DNA of 64,000 nucleotides. It comes from Mycobacterium numidiamassiliense. GTDB lineage: Bacteria > Actinomycetota > Actinomycetes > Mycobacteriales > Mycobacteriaceae. A program made the position numbers and the translations under genes. The stretch is taken from NCBI RefSeq assembly GCF_900157365.1, contig NZ_FUEZ01000003.1:1674001-1738000 (forward strand), written 5' to 3'. Shown here in pieces: positions 35,474 to 44,311 of this stretch. The notes beneath the pieces were generated by a model. It did no database searches and was not told the origin of the DNA. It was given only the letters and a program-made list of their open reading frames with translations. Numbering within the stretch: the stretch's first letter is position 1; the number at the start of each line of letters is the position of its first letter.

Positions 35474-36898
35474 GTGACGGCGACGCAGTTATCGGCAACA
35501 CGCTCGGCGCTGACGGTGCTGGTGGTGTCCGCTGCCGCATTTCTCGCCAGCCTGGACCTGTTCATCGTCAACATCGCCTTCCCTGACATCCGGAGGGCCT
35601 TCGGAACCGCGGACCTCGGCGCGATGTCGTGGATTCTCAATGGCTACGCACTGGTTTTCGCCGCGTTCATGAACCCGGCGGGTCGGCTCGGCGACAGATA
35701 CGGTCACCGCCGAATATTCCTCTGGGGTCTGGCCGTGTTCACCGTCGGATCGGCCGCGTGCGGAATCTCTGGGTCGTTCGTCATGTTAGTGGCGTTCCGC
35801 GTCGTGCAAGCGTTCGGGGCCGCGATGCTCATGCCGAGCTCGCTGGCGCTCCTGCTAGCCGCTGTTCCCGCCACGCGACGCGCCGCGGCCGTCAGCACCT
35901 GGTCGGCGGTGGGCGCCATGGCCGCCGCCCTCGGCCCACCGGTTGGCGGTCTGCTGGTCGAGTTGTCCTGGCGGTGGATCTTTTTCGTCAACGTGCCGCT
36001 GGGACTGCTCGCACTCGCCGCAGGCCCCTGGGTGCTCGCCAAAACCAAGCCGACCGGCGCCGGGGTACCCGATCTATTCGGCGCTTTGAGCCTGGTGCTG
36101 GGGGTGGGCGCGCTCGTGTGGGCGCTGATCGAATTGCCCGTGGCCGGTAATGGCACGAACGTCGTGGTCGCCACCGTCGGCGCCGGGTGTGCGATGGCGC
36201 TGGCCGTGTGGCGCTCGTTACGCCACCCGTCGCCGGCCCTGGATCTCGCCGCGGTGCGGGTGCTGCCGATGTGGTCGAGTTGCCTTGCGCTGCTGCTGTT
36301 TGCCGCGGCGTTCGGTGCGATGCTGCTGAGCAGCGTCATGCTGCTCACCGCCGTGTGGGGCAAGGCGCCCGACGTGGCAGGCCTGTGCCTGTCGCCGGGT
36401 CCCGTTGTTGTCGTGATCATGTCGCTCACGCTGGCCGGTCGACTGATCGGCAGACTCGGCGTCGGCGCCGTCGCCGCGACGGGGGCGACCCTGTATGTAG
36501 TCGGGATCGTGATCTGGCTGTGCCGGGTGGGTCCGCAGCCCGACTACGTCGCCGATTTCCTTCCGGGGCAGCTGTTCACCGGCGCCGGGGTGGGGCTGGT
36601 CTTTCCCAGCCTTTCCGCGGTCACCGGCCTGGCGCTGCCCGCGCACCGGTGGGGCGCCGGGTCGGCGCTGATCAACACCGCCCGGCAGCTGGGCACGGTT
36701 TTGGGCACCGCCGTCCTGACCATGATCTACCAGCCGGGCATCGACCTAGACACCATCCGGCGCGGCTGGGAGTTCACCGCCGCGGCCGCAGGCACCGCCG
36801 CACTCATCGCCGCAGCGCTGGCCCTCTGGCGGACAACCACCACCGAACAACCACAGCGCGATGACAAAATGCCGAGCGAACGGGTCTGCGCCACTTGA
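35474..36898 (+). CDS. MFS transporter, DHA2 (EmrB/QacA) type
   Basis: The 474-residue protein has about 14 predicted helices, as in DHA2 drug:H+ antiporters. The first helix contains ASLDLFIVNIAFPDI, typical of this group, followed by MNPAGRLGDRYGHRR (loop 2-3 signature) and FRVVQAFGAAMLMPSSLALLLAAVP. The C-terminal ALPAHRWGAGSALINTARQLGTVLG is also characteristic. It probably exports a toxic compound using the proton gradient. The GTG at 35474 follows GTGAGGCGG. The perfect palindrome upstream suggests inducible control. Confidence 0.9.
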   Translation: MTATQLSATRSALTVLVVSAAAFLASLDLFIVNIAFPDIRRAFGTADLGAMSWILNGYALVFAAFMNPAGRLGDRYGHRRIFLWGLAVFTVGSAACGISGSFVMLVAFRVVQAFGAAMLMPSSLALLLAAVPATRRAAAVSTWSAVGAMAAALGPPVGGLLVELSWRWIFFVNVPLGLLALAAGPWVLAKTKPTGAGVPDLFGALSLVLGVGALVWALIELPVAGNGTNVVVATVGAGCAMALAVWRSLRHPSPALDLAAVRVLPMWSSCLALLLFAAAFGAMLLSSVMLLTAVWGKAPDVAGLCLSPGPVVVVIMSLTLAGRLIGRLGVGAVAATGATLYVVGIVIWLCRVGPQPDYVADFLPGQLFTGAGVGLVFPSLSAVTGLALPAHRWGAGSALINTARQLGTVLGTAVLTMIYQPGIDLDTIRRGWEFTAAAAGTAALIAAALALWRTTTTEQPQRDDKMPSERVCAT

Positions 36899-36910
36899 TG
36901 TTTCGCGATC

Positions 36911-37627
36911 TCACTTCCAGGCGAACACCGGCTGTTCCAGCTCGTCGACCGGGTCGTGTCGGCCCTCCAGGCACAGCCACCGCACCTGCAGCAGCACCGC
37001 GCCCGTCGGTGCATGAATGAGGTCATTTCCCAACGGAATTTGGACGACCGGATGCGGGCTCTCCGGGATGCTGATGAACCGCGGCGAGTCGTCGCGCTGT
37101 AGCTGGTGCAACCCCACCCGATAGACGGCAACCACCTCGTCGGGTGCGGGACGGGGATCGAGCTTGCCGCCACCCCAGATCACCACCGGCGTGATGACGT
37201 ATCCAGACCGGGTCGGGTAGTCGTCGAGCATCCCCAAAACGGTCGAGTCGGGCAGCCTGATGCCCACCTCTTCGTCCAGTTCCCGCAGCGCGGCGGCGAC
37301 AGGGGTTTCACCCGGATCGAGTCGACCGCCGGGCAGCGCCCATTGCGCAGCGTGTGAGGTGAGGCGAGATGCCCTGCGGCACAAGAGAAACGCGGCGCCG
37401 CCCGAAACGTCGACCATCCGGCCGTCGAGGCCGGCCTCCATCGGCCGCCCGGCGATCCAGTCGTCCACCGGCGCCGGATCCACCCGGTCCTCACCGACCT
37501 CGGAATCGACCACCACCACCGCGACTGCCGCGTGCCGCTTCGTCGGGTCGGTCACGATGCGGCGGTCGTGTCCCGACAAATTCGCCCGGAACCGTTCCCG
37601 CAGCGTCTCGTCATAGGTGATCGTCAC
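36911..37627 (-). CDS. NUDIX hydrolase
   Basis: The 238-residue protein has a canonical Nudix box, GGRLDPGETPVAAALRELDE plus EVGI, which holds the metal-binding Glu residues. An N-terminal extension (ETLRERFRANLSGHDRR) resembles CoA-pyrophosphatase-type Nudix proteins (NUDT7/8-like). A nucleotide or CoA-type pyrophosphate is the likely substrate class. The GTG at 37627 (VTITYDETLRERF) is preferred over the longer frame to 37708. The gene converges on the MFS pump gene with 12 bp between stops. Confidence 0.88.
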   Translation of the reverse strand: MTITYDETLRERFRANLSGHDRRIVTDPTKRHAAVAVVVVDSEVGEDRVDPAPVDDWIAGRPMEAGLDGRMVDVSGGAAFLLCRRASRLTSHAAQWALPGGRLDPGETPVAAALRELDEEVGIRLPDSTVLGMLDDYPTRSGYVITPVVIWGGGKLDPRPAPDEVVAVYRVGLHQLQRDDSPRFISIPESPHPVVQIPLGNDLIHAPTGAVLLQVRWLCLEGRHDPVDELEQPVFAWK

Positions 37628-37761
37628 CGCTCGACCATAGGACGCGAGCGGGCGCCCGCGTCCGTCGGGCTTTTCGACGGTGTGGCGAGTTGACGGAGCG
37701 TCTGGCATCGTCGGACACGATGGCCGAAAGGCCTAGCGCTCAGAGAAGGCGGGAGGTCGCA

Positions 37762-38337
37762 GTGGCTGACATCACCATGGCGATCCTCGCCGACCATGAG
37801 TGGTTCCGCGAACAATTCGCCAAGCTGGACGAGCTGCAGGCACAGACACCGGTCAACCGGGGCGCACTCGAGCGGGTTTGGCGCCCGCTCGCCGACAAGC
37901 TCGACGTGCACGCCTACATCGAGGAGAAGATCTTCTACCCGCAGCTGCTCACGCGAGGCACCGACGATCCCGAAGGCGAGACTCTGGACGCGATCGGCGA
38001 TCACAACGACATTCGCGACGGCGTTCGCGACGCCAACGCGGCCGGAGTCGGCACCGAACAGTGGTGGGCGGCGGTCGGCCGTACCCGGGTGGCCAACGAC
38101 GATCACATGGGTGAAGAGGAACGAGAAGGACTCTCGGACTTTCGCCGCAACGCGCCGATCGGCCTCCGTGAAGCGCTCGGGCAGCAATACAGCGAATTCA
38201 TGCGACAGCACCCCACCACCAAGGGCCTGACGATCACCGACCGCGACCCGCAACGCTACGTCGAAGAATTCGAGGCCACCCCGCGATCGAAGCCCGACGA
38301 CTTCTCCCTTCGCATCGGCAGCCTGAAAGGCCAATGA
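37762..38337 (+). CDS. hemerythrin HHE domain protein
   Basis: The protein is about 191 residues and has hemerythrin-like iron-ligand motifs in order: DHEWFREQF, VHAYIEEKIFYP (HxxxE), GDHNDIRDG and DDHMGEEEREGL (HxxxE). The di-iron site could bind O2, NO or sense redox state. The GTG at 37762 follows GGGAGG 5 bases earlier and is chosen over the upstream starts at 37690 and 37720. It diverges from the NUDIX gene. Confidence 0.88.
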   Translation: MADITMAILADHEWFREQFAKLDELQAQTPVNRGALERVWRPLADKLDVHAYIEEKIFYPQLLTRGTDDPEGETLDAIGDHNDIRDGVRDANAAGVGTEQWWAAVGRTRVANDDHMGEEEREGLSDFRRNAPIGLREALGQQYSEFMRQHPTTKGLTITDRDPQRYVEEFEATPRSKPDDFSLRIGSLKGQ

Positions 38338-38416
38338 GCCACCGCCGTGCGTACAGTGGACCGCATAACTTATATTGCCTAAGTAATCCACGGCTGCGTA
38401 GAAAGAGGTTCGGCGA

Positions 38417-39316
38417 ATGACCCGTTCCGAGAACGACACCTGGGATCTGGCGTCCAGCGTCGGCGCGACCGCGACGGCGGTCGCCTTGCAGCGCGCAATC
38501 GCTTCCCAGGGACCGGATCCGCTGCTTGACGACCCCTGGGCCGACCCGCTGGTCCGCGCGGTCGGCTCGGAAACCTTCATCAAACTGCTCGACACCGACC
38601 TCGGACAGAACACCGATGCGGTGCTGAGCCGCCAGCCCGTGCGCGAACAGATCACCGTGCGCACCCGCTACTTCGACGACTTCTTCCTGCACGCCACCGG
38701 TTCCGGGATCCGCCAGGCCGTGATCGTGGCATCGGGTCTGGACACCAGGGCGTACCGGCTGCCGTGGCCGGCCGCAACGGTGGTCTACGAGATCGACCAG
38801 CCCGAGGTCATCGAATTCAAGACGCGCGCGTTGGCCAAGCTCGGCGCCGAGCCCACCGCACAACGGCGCACCGTATCGATCGATTTGCGCGACGACTGGC
38901 CCTCGGCACTGGTTGCGGCCGGACTCGACACCGGAGCGCCGACCGCGTGGAGCGCCGAAGGCCTGCTGGTCTACTTGCCGCCGGACGCACAGGACCGCTT
39001 GTTCGACAACATCACCGCCCTGTCCGCACCGGGCAGCCGGATCGCGACCGAACACATGGACATGCGCAACATCCCGTCGGACTGGGCGCAGAAGCTCACG
39101 GAACGATCGAAGCGGGTCGGTTCCAACATCGACCTTGCCTCGTTGTTCTTCACCGGCGAGCGCAACAACGCTGCCGAATACCTCGCCGGGCACGGGTGGC
39201 GGGTCGACGTCCGAACCACCGAACAAGCCTTCGCCGCCAACGGATTTCAGGTGCCCAACGATGAGCTCGCCTCGCTCGGTGGCGATTCCGGCTACTTGTC
39301 GGCGACGCTCGCCTAG
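38417..39316 (+). CDS. class I SAM-dependent methyltransferase (mycobacterial LCMT-like family)
   Basis: The 299-residue protein is the same family as the gene at 29414. It shares DTWDLASSVGATATAVALQRA, the VRTRYFDDFFLHA segment, QAVIVASGLDTRAYRLPWP (SAM loop), VVYEIDQPEVIEFKTRAL, and PTAWSAEGLLVYLPPDAQDRLFDNI. The acceptor is unknown. The ATG follows AAAGAGG. Its TAG stop and the TAG stop of the convergent LLM gene share the palindrome CTAG. Confidence 0.92.
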   Translation: MTRSENDTWDLASSVGATATAVALQRAIASQGPDPLLDDPWADPLVRAVGSETFIKLLDTDLGQNTDAVLSRQPVREQITVRTRYFDDFFLHATGSGIRQAVIVASGLDTRAYRLPWPAATVVYEIDQPEVIEFKTRALAKLGAEPTAQRRTVSIDLRDDWPSALVAAGLDTGAPTAWSAEGLLVYLPPDAQDRLFDNITALSAPGSRIATEHMDMRNIPSDWAQKLTERSKRVGSNIDLASLFFTGERNNAAEYLAGHGWRVDVRTTEQAFAANGFQVPNDELASLGGDSGYLSATLA

Positions 39317-40200
39317 TTCTGCCTGCCGACCAACTCGGCGACGAACCGATCGAGAAAGCCGTCGAGCGAACCCCCACCTGCGGGCCGGATGACGAACTTC
39401 GTCAACCCGGCATCGACGTAGGCGTCGAGTTGCCGATGCAGCTGATCCCAGCCGGCGGCGATCAGCTCGCCGGGATCGACGTCGGGGCGACGATGGCGGG
39501 CCGCCGCGACCAGTTCGGGCGGCAACTCACCGTCGGTGACCGCCAGCGAAATGCCGAAGTGATCCGGTTCGATCTGCCTGCCGGCCTGCTCGGCCGCTCG
39601 CTCGATCGCCTGGCGTCCGGCCCGCGCCTCGTCCGGGGTGAGGAAGCTGCCCAACCAGCCGTCGGCGAGCGTACCGATGCGCCGAAACGCTGCGGGCGCC
39701 GAACCCCCTAGCCAAATATCAAGCGGCGGCGACGGTTTCGGTGTCACCGCGACGCCGTTGACCGTGAAATAGCGGCCCTGGTAGCTGGCCGCGTCCTCGC
39801 CCAGCACCAGGCGCAGCACCCGCAGCGACTCGTCGAACACGGCCGCCCGCTCGCCGTCGGGCACTACGAAGAGTTCGCGCTCGGCCGGAATCGCCGACCG
39901 CAACCCGAAGGCCGGGAGCACGCGCTTGGGTGCGAGGGCAGCCAGCGAAGCCAGCTGCTTGGCCACCAGCACCGGATGACGTCCCGGCAGCACCGCCACC
40001 GAAGTGCCCACCTTCAGCCGCGTCGTGCGAGCGAGCGCATACGCCATGCCCACCATCGGATCCACCGCCGGCGCGTACACCAGCTCGGAGAACCACAGCG
40101 AGTCCACCCCGTTGCTCTCCAGATGATCGACAATGCCGGCGAGTTGATCGGGAGCGCTGTCCAGACCCAGCCCGACCCCGAAGCGAATCTTCACCCGCAT
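39313..40200 (-). CDS. LLM class oxidoreductase, probably F420-dependent
   Basis: This 295-residue luciferase-like protein begins RVKIRFGVGLGLDSAPDQLAGIV, followed by SNGVDSLWFSELVYAPAVDPMVGMAYALARTTRLKVGTSVAVLPGR, a pattern of actinobacterial F420-type LLM proteins. VTPKPSPPLDIWLGGSAPAAFRRIG and DGWLGSFLTPDEARAG follow. The ATG at 40200 has GGAGGGAG just upstream. The substrate is unknown. It lies at the end of a minus-strand run after the SnoaL-like gene. Confidence 0.85.
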   Translation of the reverse strand: MRVKIRFGVGLGLDSAPDQLAGIVDHLESNGVDSLWFSELVYAPAVDPMVGMAYALARTTRLKVGTSVAVLPGRHPVLVAKQLASLAALAPKRVLPAFGLRSAIPAERELFVVPDGERAAVFDESLRVLRLVLGEDAASYQGRYFTVNGVAVTPKPSPPLDIWLGGSAPAAFRRIGTLADGWLGSFLTPDEARAGRQAIERAAEQAGRQIEPDHFGISLAVTDGELPPELVAAARHRRPDVDPGELIAAGWDQLHRQLDAYVDAGLTKFVIRPAGGGSLDGFLDRFVAELVGRQN

Positions 40201-40240
40201 CTCCCTCCGACTTACTATCCGGCGCCATGACCGACGGTTC

Positions 40241-40669
40241 TCAAGTGGCCGTAGCGAACTTGCCGGCGAGCTCCACCGCCTCTTGCTGAATCCGCTCGAA
40301 CTGGGCACCCATCGCTTCGGATAAGGCCGTCGCCCCCGACAGCGGCCGCACCATCACCATGAAGTCGTCGATCAGGCCGTCGTCGTCGAAGTGCAGGAAA
40401 TCGCAACCGGTGATCTTGACGCCCGGCGCCCCGACGATCCCGGTCTCGAACACCAGCGCGTGGTCGCGACCGTCGCTGCCGTCGATCTCACGCACGTAGC
40501 GAAAGTCCTCGAAGGTCCTTAGCACCCCGCGCAAGATCGCCGCCGTGATCGCCTTGCCGACGTACGGCTTGAACGCCACCGGACTGGTGAACACGACGCT
40601 ATCGGCCAACAGGGCCTGAATCGCCGCCTCGTCTCGTTCTTCGACCGCTTTACGAAAGGGATGCATCAC
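40241..40669 (-). CDS. SnoaL-like / NTF2-fold protein
   Basis: The protein of about 142 residues has a cone-shaped NTF2/SnoaL pattern. It starts HPFRKAVEERDEAAIQALLADSVVFTSPVAFKPYVGKAITAAILRGV and ends with DFLHFDDDGLIDDFMVMVRP. Such proteins are isomerases, hydrolases or ligand binders; no activity can be assigned. It begins at GTG 40669 or ATG 40666, directly behind the TetR stop, so it is the second gene of the TetR transcript. Confidence 0.8.
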   Translation of the reverse strand: MMHPFRKAVEERDEAAIQALLADSVVFTSPVAFKPYVGKAITAAILRGVLRTFEDFRYVREIDGSDGRDHALVFETGIVGAPGVKITGCDFLHFDDDGLIDDFMVMVRPLSGATALSEAMGAQFERIQQEAVELAGKFATAT

Positions 40670-40670
40670 C

Positions 40671-41228
40671 TCATGGTGCCGGATCTGTCAGGTAGTGCGC
40701 GAGCACGGGTCGTAGCCATTCGATGAGTTGGGCGTCGTCCATGCCCACCAGCGGCGGGACGCCCACGATATAGCGGGCGACCGCGAGCCCGAGCAGTTGC
40801 GATCCCACCAGGCCGGCCCGCTCGGCGGCGTGATCGGGTGCGACCGCGGCCAGGGCCGGGGCCACCTGGTCGACGAACACTTGGAGCAGGGCATCAGCGG
40901 CGGCCCGGTTGGTCGCGGCCGCGCGCAGCAGCGGCAGAAACGGCCCCTCGGGCCCCCAGACCTCGATGAACAGTGGCAGCAACACCTCGGCGATGCGCTC
41001 GGGGGCCACATCCGACAGATCGGGGAAGCTGATGTCGAATCGCGAGGCCGCGGCGAAAAGCGCTGCCTTGCTACCGAAGTAGTGCATGACGAGCGCTGGG
41101 TCGACGCCGGCTTCCGATGCGATCGAGCGGATGGTCGTGCGTTCAAAGCCGTGCTTGCCGAACTGCGAGCGCGCGGTGGCCAGGATCGTCGACCGGGTGA
41201 CCTCCCCGTCGCGGATTTTCGCCGGCAT
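40671..41228 (-). CDS. TetR family transcriptional regulator
   Basis: The 185-residue regulator has an N-terminal helix-turn-helix (STILATARSQFGKHGFERTTIRSIASEAGVDPALVMHYFGSKAALFAAA) and a C-terminal ligand domain. The ATG at 41228 is preferred over the frame to 41318, which runs through the operators. It diverges from an unknown gene and an FAD monooxygenase. The gap carries two copies of a TCAACA/TGTTGA dyad, so autoregulation and control of that operon are likely. Confidence 0.9.
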   Translation of the reverse strand: MPAKIRDGEVTRSTILATARSQFGKHGFERTTIRSIASEAGVDPALVMHYFGSKAALFAAASRFDISFPDLSDVAPERIAEVLLPLFIEVWGPEGPFLPLLRAAATNRAAADALLQVFVDQVAPALAAVAPDHAAERAGLVGSQLLGLAVARYIVGVPPLVGMDDAQLIEWLRPVLAHYLTDPAP

Positions 41229-41242
41229 GGGCCCCAGTGTAT

Positions 41243-41303
41243 TCAACAATTGTTGACATCGTCCGATCGGGGGCCTAGCGTTGAGTTCAACAGTTGTTGA
41301 ACT
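41243..41303. promoter_or_regulatory. pair of matching TetR-type operators in the divergent gap
   Basis: Two dyads share the core TCAACA..TGTTGA. TCAACAATTGTTGA (41243-41256) is a perfect 14-bp palindrome beside the TetR start. AGTTCAACAGTTGTTGAACT (41284-41303) is perfect except for the central GT and lies just upstream of the ribosome site of the plus-strand operon. The sequence and position indicate binding sites for the adjacent TetR protein. Confidence 0.75.
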
Positions 41304-41323
41304 TAGATGGGAGGTCACCAGCC

Positions 41324-41728
41324 ATGACCGTCACAGCGATCCAGATCGGACTCGATCCGGATGTAATCGATTGCAGCTCAGCCGATTTCGCCCAATTTCC
41401 CGGCCTGTCCCGAGAGAAGTTGCGGGCCGCGAATGATGACAACCTCGCCGCCCTGCGCGCCGCGGGTTATCACGTCGACAACTGCCTCATCGACTTCGGC
41501 GAGGCGGGCGCGGCTAAGGCCCGGCGGTGGCTGACCGCCAAACGGTATGACGCGGTGCTCATCGGCGCCGGGGTGCGACTGGTCGCAGGTAACACCCTGC
41601 TCTTCGAGTCGATCGTCAACGCCGCGCACATCAGCCAACCCGGTTGCCGCTTCGTGTTCAATCGCGCGGCCGTACCGACCCCCGACGACATCCGTCGCTA
41701 TTACCCACACCCCGAGGCGGTGGCGTGA
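41324..41728 (+). CDS. hypothetical protein upstream of FAD monooxygenase
   Basis: I do not recognise this 134-residue protein. It has an alternating alpha/beta pattern (NLAALRAAGYHVDNCLIDFGEAG, then KRYDAVLIGAGVRLV, then GCRFVFNRA), suggesting a small Rossmann- or flavodoxin-like fold. It begins at ATG 41324 with GGGAGG upstream. Its stop overlaps the ATG of the next gene (TGATG), so it should be made together with the FAD monooxygenase under the TetR repressor. It could be a partner protein or a separate sensor of the same compound. Confidence 0.75.
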   Translation: MTVTAIQIGLDPDVIDCSSADFAQFPGLSREKLRAANDDNLAALRAAGYHVDNCLIDFGEAGAAKARRWLTAKRYDAVLIGAGVRLVAGNTLLFESIVNAAHISQPGCRFVFNRAAVPTPDDIRRYYPHPEAVA

Positions 41729-43239
41729 TGAGCATCGACAACGTTGATGTCATCGTCGTCGGTGGCGGCCCGACGGGGATGACCGCCGCCGGCGACCTTG
41801 CCCGCAGCGGCCGCTCGGTGGTGGTTCTCGAGCGCTGGCCCGCGATTAACCAGTCCAGCCGCGCCTTCGCCACCATGGCCCGTACCCTCGAGGTGCTCGA
41901 CGCCCGCGGGCTCGCCGACGGCCTGCTGGCAGATGGACACCAGGCGCCGGGCGTCACAATCTTCGGCGGCGCACAGATCGATCTCACCCATCTGGACTCG
42001 CCCTACCAATTCGTCATGGTCACGCCGCAGACCAACGTCGATCAGGCACTCGCCGGCTACGCCGTCGCCCAGGGTGCCGATGTCCGCCGCGGCATCGAGA
42101 TCATCGGGCTCGACCAGGACGCCGATGGCGTGACCGTGACAGCGCGACCACACGGTGGGGGCAACGAATTACGTTGGCGGGCAAAGTATGTCATCGGCGC
42201 TGACGGCGCCCACAGCACGGTTCGAGAGCTGGTGGGGGCGGATTTTCCCGGCCGGACCATCCTGTCCTCGATCGTGCTCGCCGACGTCAAGCTCGCGCAC
42301 GGGCCCTCGGGCGCCGGCCCGAGGCTGCATAGCACTCGCGACGTCTTCGCGTTCCTCGTGCCCTACGACCGTCACGACGCCGATGGCTCGTGGTATCGCA
42401 CGATGGTCTGGGACCGCAGCAATCAGCTGCCCGACACCGAGCCCGTCGCTCAGGACGAGATCGAGGGTGTCTTTGCACGCGCACTGGACACCGACCCGGG
42501 CCTGCTCGAGGTGTCTTGGAAATCCCGGTTCCATTGCGATGAAAGACAAGTCGTGCACTACCGGCACGGTCGAGTGTTCCTGGCCGGCGACGCCGCGCAC
42601 GTCCACTCCCCCATGGGTGGGCAGGGCATGAACACCGGCATTCAAGACGCGGCCAACCTGGCGTGGAAGGTCGACGCCGTACTCGCTGGCGCCGACGACG
42701 CCGTGCTCGACACCTACCACGACGAGCGCCATCCCATCGGCAAACGCGTCCTGGTGCAGTCCGGCCTGATGGCCCGTGGCATTAAGCTGCATCCTCTGCC
42801 GGCGCGCAAGATGCGAAACCTCCTGGCGCCCCGCCTGCTTCGCATCCCACGGTTTCGTGACACGATTGCCGGAAGCTTCGCCGGCACAACATTGCGGTAC
42901 GCCCACCGCAGGGGCGAGAGCTCGTTGGTCGGCACCCGAGCCACACGAATTCCTTTGGTGCACGAGCGAATCACCCAGCTGCAGCGTCAGCCGGGTTTCG
43001 TGTTGGTTCGTGAGCGCGGCGCACGTGCGATCGATGCGGAAGGGCTATTGCAGGCCGAGCGGGCCGATGCGGGCCCGGCGGTGCTGGTGCGTCCCGACGG
43101 TTATATCGCGTGGGCGGGCGAATCGGCCGACCGGTCCGCATGGACCCCGGTGCTTGCCCGGTGGACCGGCCGCGGTCAGTCCTGCGCGCCGGCAACAGCA
43201 CTCATGCCGAGCAGTTCCGCCAATTGCGCCGCCGAATAA
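41728..43239 (+). CDS. FAD-dependent aromatic monooxygenase (PheA/TfdB-like)
   Basis: This 503-residue flavoprotein hydroxylase has an N-terminal FAD-binding VDVIVVGGGPTGMTAAGDLARSG, a mid DG-type motif (YVIGADGAHSTVRELVG), and the GD motif GRVFLAGDAAHVHSPMGGQG. The C-terminal domain is thioredoxin-like. It would hydroxylate a phenolic or polyketide compound with NAD(P)H and O2. The ATG at 41728 is coupled to the preceding gene. Its 3' end overlaps the convergent reductase gene by 64 bp. The TetR operators upstream suggest substrate-inducible detoxification. Confidence 0.9.
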   Translation: MSIDNVDVIVVGGGPTGMTAAGDLARSGRSVVVLERWPAINQSSRAFATMARTLEVLDARGLADGLLADGHQAPGVTIFGGAQIDLTHLDSPYQFVMVTPQTNVDQALAGYAVAQGADVRRGIEIIGLDQDADGVTVTARPHGGGNELRWRAKYVIGADGAHSTVRELVGADFPGRTILSSIVLADVKLAHGPSGAGPRLHSTRDVFAFLVPYDRHDADGSWYRTMVWDRSNQLPDTEPVAQDEIEGVFARALDTDPGLLEVSWKSRFHCDERQVVHYRHGRVFLAGDAAHVHSPMGGQGMNTGIQDAANLAWKVDAVLAGADDAVLDTYHDERHPIGKRVLVQSGLMARGIKLHPLPARKMRNLLAPRLLRIPRFRDTIAGSFAGTTLRYAHRRGESSLVGTRATRIPLVHERITQLQRQPGFVLVRERGARAIDAEGLLQAERADAGPAVLVRPDGYIAWAGESADRSAWTPVLARWTGRGQSCAPATALMPSSSANCAAE

Positions 43240-44237
43240 CGGCCCGGCCCAAGGCCATCGCGCACCGCAGAGCGGGCGGCACGTGCCAGCGCCGCGTTGA
43301 GGGGCGCCGTGGTGCCGTGCCGGTGCGCGAGCCTGACGATCTCTCCGTTGAGATAGTCGGTTTCCACGTTGCCGGTGTTGCGGCTCAGCGATTGCCAGGT
43401 GGAATTGCTCGCTGCGGATTTCCAGCCCGGTATCGGGCGGATGCTGGGTCCGTCCACTCGTGCGGCCTTCGAGGTCTCGAACGAGATGAAGGGAATTCCC
43501 GCGTTTCGCAGCACATTCTCGCCCTCCCGGCGCACCGCGGCCACCACCTCGCCGGTGTCGGAATCATCGGCGGATAGGGCACCGACCGCATTGCCCAGAT
43601 TGCTCAGGAGCTTGTTGTACTTCCACGGCGCCACGTCGTCGGGCGTGCGCACCAAGATCCCGGCGGCACTCCATGTCTGGGCGACAGCGGTGAGCAGGGC
43701 GGCGTCGTCGGGCGTGCTGGCCGACGCGGGCCACCGCGCGATGTGGAACTGGCCGGCCAGCGGCCAAGACCGCACGATCACCTCACCGGGTTCGAGGTGC
43801 ACGGCGGGCAACCACACGCAGATGCCGAATACCCGGGCGAAGTAGCGCAGCGCTTTCTCCTCTGCCGCAACGCCATTCAACGCGGTCATGGCCGGCAGCC
43901 GGTCGCCGGCGGCTCCCACCACGCCCTGCGGGCCATACACCGGCTGGTCGACCCACTCCTGCACCGCCGCATCGAGTTGCTGGGTTTTGGTGGTGAACAC
44001 CAGCACATCGCGGTCGGTCAACCGCACATCCTCCGGCCGGCCCGCCGCGGTCACCGCCGTATGGAAGGTGCCGTCGGGTGTTCGGAGCGTGATCCCCGAC
44101 GTCGCCAGAACCTCGGCGTGCCGGCCACGCGCCACCAGGACCGTCGGAACGCCGGCCCGCGCGAGAATTGCGCCCACCGTCCCGCCGATGGCACCGGCGC
44201 CGATGATCACGTATCTGTAATCGTCTCGATCCGACAA
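43176..44237 (-). CDS. ketopantoate reductase (ApbA/PanE) family protein
   Basis: This NADP-dependent 2-dehydropantoate 2-reductase-like protein has about 353 residues. The Rossmann motif YVIIGAGAIGGTVGAILARAG is at the N terminus. The mid segment APWKYNKLLSNLGNAVGAL contains the conserved Lys and Asn of the catalytic domain, and ETDYLNGEIVRLAHRHG matches the family C-terminal block. A TTG start at 44237 with GAAAGG upstream is chosen; ATG 44294 would add 19 Arg-rich residues. It may act in pantothenate synthesis or on another 2-oxo acid. It overlaps the monooxygenase gene tail to tail. Confidence 0.83.
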   Translation of the reverse strand: MSDRDDYRYVIIGAGAIGGTVGAILARAGVPTVLVARGRHAEVLATSGITLRTPDGTFHTAVTAAGRPEDVRLTDRDVLVFTTKTQQLDAAVQEWVDQPVYGPQGVVGAAGDRLPAMTALNGVAAEEKALRYFARVFGICVWLPAVHLEPGEVIVRSWPLAGQFHIARWPASASTPDDAALLTAVAQTWSAAGILVRTPDDVAPWKYNKLLSNLGNAVGALSADDSDTGEVVAAVRREGENVLRNAGIPFISFETSKAARVDGPSIRPIPGWKSAASNSTWQSLSRNTGNVETDYLNGEIVRLAHRHGTTAPLNAALARAARSAVRDGLGPGRYSAAQLAELLGMSAVAGAQD

Positions 44238-44311
44238 CCGCCGCGCCTTTCGTCGAGCCTTCGTACTCTCCCGCGAGAGTACTGGCGCTCGCATCGCCGC
44301 GGCTGACCCGT

